Assembly: GCF_019399895.1 (NCBI RefSeq)
Contig: NC_091879.1
Location: 806,001-870,000, forward strand
DNA: 64,000 bases
Direction: 5' to 3'
From: Cardiocondyla obscurior
Lineage: Eukaryota; Arthropoda; Insecta; Hymenoptera; Formicidae
In this document: positions 60,801-64,000 of the stretch, one piece after another
Layout: each line of letters begins with the position of its first letter
How positions within the stretch are numbered: position 1 is the stretch's first letter
Translations under genes and position numbers: made by a program
Notes under the pieces: model-generated
What the model saw: only the letters and a program-made list of their open reading frames with translations
What the model was told of the DNA's origin: nothing
Database searches by the model: none

Positions 60801-63800
60801 TTAAATATCAAGATCTAATTGCTGTCGCTTTTTCCGCGATGCTAAAATTCTTACGCTCGCTCGGCTCACTCGGAGTTTCGGCACGTATGTATGTATGTAT
60901 GTATATACGCTGCGTGCTCGGCTGCCGACAAAGGAATGCGCGAGAGTCATGACGTCAGAGGCACGCACGCTGCTCGGCCGCGCGCCGACCTTTGTTTATG
61001 TATCTCACCCCTACGCAGGTTAACGCGCTGTAAAAAGAGTGCACGAGTTGGATATTCCTTTCGGTGTATCGCGAGCCTTCGTCTTTCTTCGAAATTAGCT
61101 GTTAAATGCCAACCCGTATATAGAAAATACATTTTCCGCTCGCGTACGTATTTATTAATTAGTTAATCTACAGAGTGCGCGCTACTGCGTACCTCTGGTA
61201 AAAAAAAAAATTGTAAAATTACCAGCTTAAGGATTTACAAATCGCAGGAAGATCCAAATTAGCATTCAAGGTTTTCTCGTGGACTTTCTAGACCTTAGCA
61301 ACAGTCAGGTCGACAATTGCATCGCATGCGCTAAGATAGTTATCGCGGCGGCGCGATCATCTTGAGATTGTCGAGTCGATCGTTGCTCGAGTTCATTTTT
61401 CGGTAATCCGTTTTAATCTTCCCTGTACATTTCGCACAATAAACCGGAAGTTCCACTTGCGTTTGCCAAAAAGGCGGTTCGGGTGCTTTTAAGACTGTGT
61501 GCCGTGCGTGTAAAAAAAATTATGTACATATATTTCCTTCGCTCTATATTTTTATTCGCATAAATCACCGGACGCAATAATGACGCATCGTCACCGTAGC
61601 GACAAGCAAAATGGATCGCGTCGGCCAACCACCTATTAATTTCCCATTACGGGAGATGCAGCCGAGTGCACGCTGCAATTTCCGCGCATTTTTGCGAGTG
61701 TCCACCGAGTCGAATTTCATGCATCGGTTCCCGCGGCGAAGATTCGGCAACGGAATCGCGGTTTCTCGATAGAAAAATCAGGCACTCGCTAGTGCTTTTT
61801 CACAGATCTCTAAACTAGTTTAGAAAGATATTAAATCTGCATAGATATTTTTTTCACATTCTCGGCATTTGCGTATAGTTTTACATCATCACACTTTCGT
61901 CACATTAATCGGCGAGTGTTAAAAAAAGTTATTCGAAAGGATACTTTCGTCCAAGACATTTTTATTCTGAAATTATTTATACAAGACGCGCGAATGTTCT
62001 GATAAATATTTTATGCGGAAATCCGAACGTGCAATTATACTTTCATTGAGAGAGAGAAAGAGAGAGAGAAAGAGAGAGGAAGAGCAGATTCATGAGACTC
62101 GTCTTTGATTCATTCACGAATCGGTGGCGACATGTGAGCGTATCGTCTAAAAATATTGCCGGTGGGCCGAGTCTGAGGTGCGCCTAGCAACAGAGATTGC
62201 ATAGAAGCATAGCTACAGTGAACGCGCGCGTGTTTCTACGTGCCGCAACGAGGACACGGGACTCGAAAAAGAAAAAAGTTAAAGAAACGAAAAAGAAACG
62301 GAGAAAGACGGTCCCGCGTGCTATCCTGGCTCACGATTTCGACAATTAACAAAGATTAGGCTTTGCACGTTGCCCTCTTGACTCATGTTTAATGTCCAGA
62401 CGCGATGTCAATGTAGCATTCATTTTTCAAATATTATTTGTGATTTTTGCGACGTTAAAACTCTTAGAAAAAAAAAATGATATTATTCAATTATATAATT
62501 AACACGTAATATTAATTTTTAATAAATAATATTTGAATAGGAATGTAAAGGATTGGTAGTGATAATAATGAAAGTCTCTCGTATCGATAGATCTTTTTTT
62601 TTTTTTTTTTAATAAACAATTAGGGTCACAATTTACTTATGTTAGTTAGTTAGTTTTTTAGACTCTCTTATATATTTATATAATTATATATAATATTGTC
62701 GTTACACATATATAATTTTATATCGCGAAGTATCGACTGAAAATGAGGCGCGATTCTCCAGGCCCCCGTTCGGTCTTTTTCTTTCATCCTTTTATTGTGC
62801 AGAACGCACATACGCATTTTCTCACGCGTCAAAATGCACACACGCACGCACACAAGTATCGGGAATCGTCAATTTAACTTGCGATCTCTATATTTTTTTT
62901 TATTCTACGTAATCATTTTCAAATGTCCGTCGCAATGTTTTCTCGTTATCGCATATACACACGTAGTCTAATTAATGTAGATAAGAAGTACACGCTAAGT
63001 TACATTTACTGAGATCATACTAATACATCACAGGGTTACATAAATATTAGATTTTTCTCTCTTTATTTTTATTTCTTTTTTTTTCTTTTTTTCTTTTTTT
63101 TTTTTAATAGTTTTCTCCATAGCAAGCACCGCGCGTCTCGATTTTCTCAGATCTCACGAGATTCCTATTTTTTTAACCTTTTTTTTTTTTTTAATCCATC
63201 GACGATACCGTAAATTTTTAATTTTTATTTATTTTTACGACATTACTAAAAATAATATTGCTAAAACTCGAAATTATCGCAATCCTGATTTTTGTCGAAA
63301 AGAAAAAAAAATCAGAAAGATGCAATATCACCGGGTTAATTAATTCACGTTTAACGACTCGCTGTACTAATACCGAGATCGCGCGGTGTCGCAGCTTCCA
63401 CGAGCATAGTAATCAATGATATATATATATTTTTTTACTTATTTTTATATCGGCCCATCTGCTTTTCGGTGAATTTTCTGAGGCTTCCGTTCCGCGCGAG
63501 AGAAACGAACTCTGCGGTCAATGCGTAACGCGAATTTAATTTAATCGAATGTCTGTCTTCGCTCTTCTCTCGCACGGCACGACGTTGAGGGCAGACTTGG
63601 GATAAAAAAAATAGCTTGTAACCACCAGTCGTATTTTCGGGTTATAATCTCAAAAAGGAAGTGACGAGCGGGAAAAAGTATCAGGCAAGAGATAAAATAT
63701 TTGACAAAGGTTGCGTTAACGGGACGTAACGAAGGGAAAAAAAATTGTGTATGATAAACAGCTACTATTATAAAACTCAAATAATATACAATTAGATAGT

Positions 63801-64000
63801 ACGCTAATATTTCGTTATCGGCGAGCGAGGTAGACGCTCGCTTCAATATTTGCACTGGAATCCGTTTACGCTGTGAAATGCCTTATTCTTGGTCTCAATG
63901 ATGCCTTCAAAGGAAATGTTCTTCTTCGTAATTGCCAATTACAAAAATACAAAGTTGCAAGCTATTAACTTATTGTTGGACAATTAAAAAGTATGATATT
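54839..64000. other. Gene-poor region to end of window
   Basis: CpG-rich, with A/T and purine runs and no supported gene. It contains MITE copy 3 and two copies of GACCGGGCTTTGAACCC (58553-58569, 59606-59622). Simple repeats include an A run at 58074-58097, a GA-rich run at 62049-62082 and T runs near 62591-62610 and 63059-63105. The region may be a long intron of the candidate transcript that starts at 51-54 kb, or intergenic DNA. Confidence 0.4.
59224..59349. mobile_element. TA-flanked MITE-like element, copy 3
   Basis: 126 bp, TA-flanked, with the cleanest ends: CCCTGAGAAGCAGATAT on the left and the reverse complement of CTTTCAGGG (CCCTGAAAGGCAGATAT) on the right. A TA target site and roughly 20-bp ends suggest a Tc1/mariner-type MITE. 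It shares GCGACGACGGCGGCTAGGG and TGCGTCGAATCTCACG with the other copies. Confidence 0.65.

Overview
This is a window of animal nuclear DNA. Genes are split by short AT-rich introns with GT-AG borders, there are many poly(A/T) runs and microsatellites, and the encoded proteins are typical of insects. A hymenopteran, most likely an ant, fits best: a Pvf gene, a single GTP-type PEPCK, and AT-rich gene regions beside a CpG-rich gene-poor region. The species cannot be named from the sequence alone.

Layout, left to right. (1) 1153-3534 (+): Hrd1/synoviolin, the ER-membrane E3 ubiquitin ligase. (2) 6146-9088 (+): falafel/PP4R3, a regulatory subunit of protein phosphatase 4. (3) 13125-14891 (-): a CFAP36 (CCDC104) homologue. 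(4) 15920-17170 (-): a small dual-specificity phosphatase. (5) 17174-23282: a 6.1-kb almost perfect palindrome that is a transposon, with hAT-like ends CAGTGGTCGCAG/CTGCGACCACTG and an exact 8-bp target duplication ATCATAGG. (6) 23780-24541 (+): a PAGR1/PA1 homologue (KMT2C/D complex). (7) 27667-30627 (+): GTP-dependent PEPCK with a long N-terminal extension. (8) 32121-38232 (+): a PDGF/VEGF-like growth factor (Pvf), with a probable alternative last exon at 38973-39129. (9) 35051-36716 (-): an NTF2-like gene nested inside a Pvf intron. (10) 39819-40261 (-): a small two-exon gene of unknown function. (11) 40262-64000: about 24 kb that is CpG-rich and gene-poor, holding three related TA-flanked MITE-like elements, long purine tracts, a duplicated block and weak evidence for the 5' exons of one transcript on the + strand.

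The most unusual object is the palindromic transposon. Its arms are about 3.07 and 3.04 kb, separated by a single base, and each carries three copies of a 450-476-bp unit. It sits in what was a compact head-to-head promoter between the phosphatase gene and the PAGR1 gene. Each arm carries, pointing outward, a short ATG exon with a strong splice donor. The left copy splices in phase into the phosphatase gene, so the transposon may supply the start codon and promoter of a host gene. No transposase is encoded, so the element would have to be mobilised in trans.

Exon borders were chosen by eye from GT-AG sites, reading-frame continuity and family knowledge. No alignment or database search was run.
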